In this document: piece by piece, positions 62,836 through 64,000 of the stretch
Position numbering within the stretch: the first letter of the stretch is position 1
How the letters are laid out: each line of letters opens with the position of its first letter
DNA from: JANQEU01 sp965601455
Lineage (GTDB): Bacteria; Bacteroidota; Bacteroidia; Cytophagales; Cyclobacteriaceae
Assembly: GCA_965601455.1 (NCBI GenBank)
Contig: OZ271831.1
Coordinates: forward strand, 744,001-808,000
Direction: 5' to 3'
DNA: 64,000 nt
Translations under genes and position numbers: made by a program
Notes under the pieces: generated by a model
Told to the model about the DNA's origin: nothing
What the model saw: the letters and a program-made list of their open reading frames with translations, nothing else
Database searches by the model: none

Positions 62836-64000
62836 GCTGCTTTAAGCTTATTGAACTTTGATTTCTCAAACTTCTCTCTTGCGTATTCTTTTGTAAGATG
62901 GATTTCCTTCAGACTTTCGCTGGACGGTGTCTCAAACATAGCATCGGTCATGATTGCCTCAAAAATTGATCTCAGTCCTCGTGCACCTAACTTGAATTCC
63001 ATGGCTTTTGAAACAATATAATCGAGGGCGTTATCGTCAACAAGGAGATTAACATTCTCCATATCAAACAGCTTTTGGTACTGTTTCAAGAGCGCATTTT
63101 TCGGTTCCTTAAGAATCTTCTTAAGTGCCTCTTCATTAAGTGGGTCAAGGTGAGTCAGTACAGGCATTCGTCCAATAAGCTCAGGTATCAGACCAAAGGT
63201 TTTAAGGTCAAGAGCTGTTACATATTGCAGGAGATTGTTTTTGTCCAATTGTTTCTCGTGCTCGTCCTTGTTTGCAAAACCTATCGGTCGAGTAGTAAGT
63301 CGATTTGCGATATGTCTCTCTATTCCATCAAATGCTCCCCCGCAGATGAACAGTATATTTTCCGTGTTCACCGTTATCATTTTTTGATCGGGATGTTTTC
63401 TACCTCCTTGTGGCGGGACATTTACTGAAGTTCCTTCCAATAATTTCAGTAAAGCTTGTTGAACACCCTCTCCAGAAACATCCCGGGTAATACTAGGATT
63501 GTCTGACTTACGAGCGATTTTGTCTAGCTCGTCAATGTAAACAATACCTCTTTCTGCCTGGTCTACTTCATAATTTGCAGCCTGTAACAGCCGTGTGAGA
63601 ATACTCTCAACATCTTCACCAACATATCCGGCCTCCGTTAAGACAGTTGCATCGGCTATACAAAATGGAACTTGGAGGATCTTTGCCAGGGTTCTGGCGA
63701 GATACGTCTTTCCTGTTCCGGTCTGCCCGACCATTACTATGTTGGATTTTTCGATTACAACCTCCTCGTCTAATCGATTCTGCATTAGACGCTTATAATG
63801 GTTGTATACGGCTACCGAAATGTATTTCTTAGCTTCATCCTGACCAATAACAAACTCATCAAGATGCCGTTTCATATCAGCTGGTTTGATGAGTTTGAAA
63901 TTGGGTGTTTCAGGATCGTTTTTGGTCTTCAGCTCCTCATTAAGGATCTGTTGAGCCTGGGCAATACACTTGTCGCATATGTGCGCATGGATACCGGATA
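62832..64000 (-). CDS. clpX: ATP-dependent Clp protease ATP-binding subunit ClpX (partial, N-terminus off the window)
   Basis: The frame runs past the right edge. 389 codons are seen, including the end of the N-terminal zinc finger (GIHAHICDKCIAQ), so only a short N-terminal part is missing. Motifs of the AAA+ unfoldase: Walker A GQTGTGKT, Walker B VYIDELDKIARK, RDVSGEGVQQALLKLLEG, GGRKHP and sensor 2 GARGLR. ClpX feeds tagged substrates into ClpP. It is convergent with lpxB; upstream clpP would be expected past the right edge. Confidence 0.96.
   Translation of the reverse strand, partial: SGIHAHICDKCIAQAQQILNEELKTKNDPETPNFKLIKPADMKRHLDEFVIGQDEAKKYISVAVYNHYKRLMQNRLDEEVVIEKSNIVMVGQTGTGKTYLARTLAKILQVPFCIADATVLTEAGYVGEDVESILTRLLQAANYEVDQAERGIVYIDELDKIARKSDNPSITRDVSGEGVQQALLKLLEGTSVNVPPQGGRKHPDQKMITVNTENILFICGGAFDGIERHIANRLTTRPIGFANKDEHEKQLDKNNLLQYVTALDLKTFGLIPELIGRMPVLTHLDPLNEEALKKILKEPKNALLKQYQKLFDMENVNLLVDDNALDYIVSKAMEFKLGARGLRSIFEAIMTDAMFETPSSESLKEIHLTKEYAREKFEKSKFNKLKAA

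Noticed and set aside
1..64000. Search for tRNA, rRNA, CRISPR, transposase, integrase, phage or defence genes
   Set aside because: No gap shows tRNA-like cloverleaf ends, spaced repeats or recombinase motifs on reading; absence is by eye only.

Overview
The window reads as chromosomal DNA of a Cytophagales-like member of the Bacteroidota. The grounds are a SusC/SusD outer-membrane pair, DUF-type lipoproteins, an LptD of the Bacteroidota type, a lysyl-tRNA synthetase with a long C-terminal extension, few purine-rich ribosome-binding sites, and several exact copies of the Bacteroidota -7 promoter element TAnnTTTG just upstream of starts. No rRNA, tRNA, CRISPR array, phage gene, transposase or plasmid function was found. 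The DNA is dense: no gap between supported genes exceeds about 315 bases.

Layout. 1-3191 (minus) is a three-gene exported haem operon: a two-haem cytochrome lipoprotein, a MauG/CcpA-type dihaem peroxidase, and a parallel beta-helix protein with a CxxCH haem site that runs off the left edge. 3314-9986 holds a VOC-family protein, a FabF-like ketosynthase, a small unknown protein, a stand-alone H-NOX haem sensor, an ABC exporter and a membrane-anchored metallo-beta-lactamase-fold hydrolase. 9992-12321 is an ECF sigma factor, a membrane protein likely to be its anti-sigma factor, and a repeat-built exported protein. 12530-16050 is a large hybrid histidine kinase translationally coupled to a single-domain response regulator. 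Upstream of the kinase lies a possible attenuator with a 14-codon leader frame and a strong terminator.

16365-25056 has a thioesterase and SDR pair. It is followed by a minus-strand run that encodes 2-keto-3-deoxygluconate kinase and KDPG aldolase (uronate or deoxy-sugar breakdown), a HIRAN protein, a kinase/PLP phospho-lyase fusion, a bile-acid:sodium-symporter family transporter and two exported proteins. A divergent HTH regulator follows at 25292.

26466-38918 carries aromatic amino-acid genes (aroB, aroA), a histidine phosphatase, proline dehydrogenase, lysS, two exported proteins, a sterol-desaturase-type enzyme and LptD. 38998-44997 is a plus-strand series: cell-wall amidase, MlaD-like lipid-transport protein, acyl-CoA carboxylase beta subunit, SirB1-like protein and a membrane TPR protein. 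45012-55408 holds a phosphopantetheinyl transferase and a long plus-strand housekeeping series: WD40, DivIVA-like, folB, DUF1232, dtd, lepA, folD, queE and an OmpA-family protein. An IscA-like gene is inserted in reverse. 55654-60273 is an isolated SusC/SusD pair ended by a textbook terminator. 60345-64000 has hldD, queD, lpxB and a partial clpX.

Linked functions: LptD, LpxB and HldD serve lipopolysaccharide; FolB and FolD serve folate; QueD and QueE serve 7-deazaguanine (queuosine) synthesis; FabF, the phosphopantetheinyl transferase, the carboxylase and the thioesterase are acyl-chain enzymes. Nine of ten tail-to-tail gene pairs overlap or are separated by no more than 14 bases, so opposing transcripts must run into one another. 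The least explained parts are the haem/beta-helix operon, the orphan H-NOX, the roughly 18-residue repeat protein beside the sigma factor, the leader upstream of the kinase, and the kinase/phospho-lyase operon.
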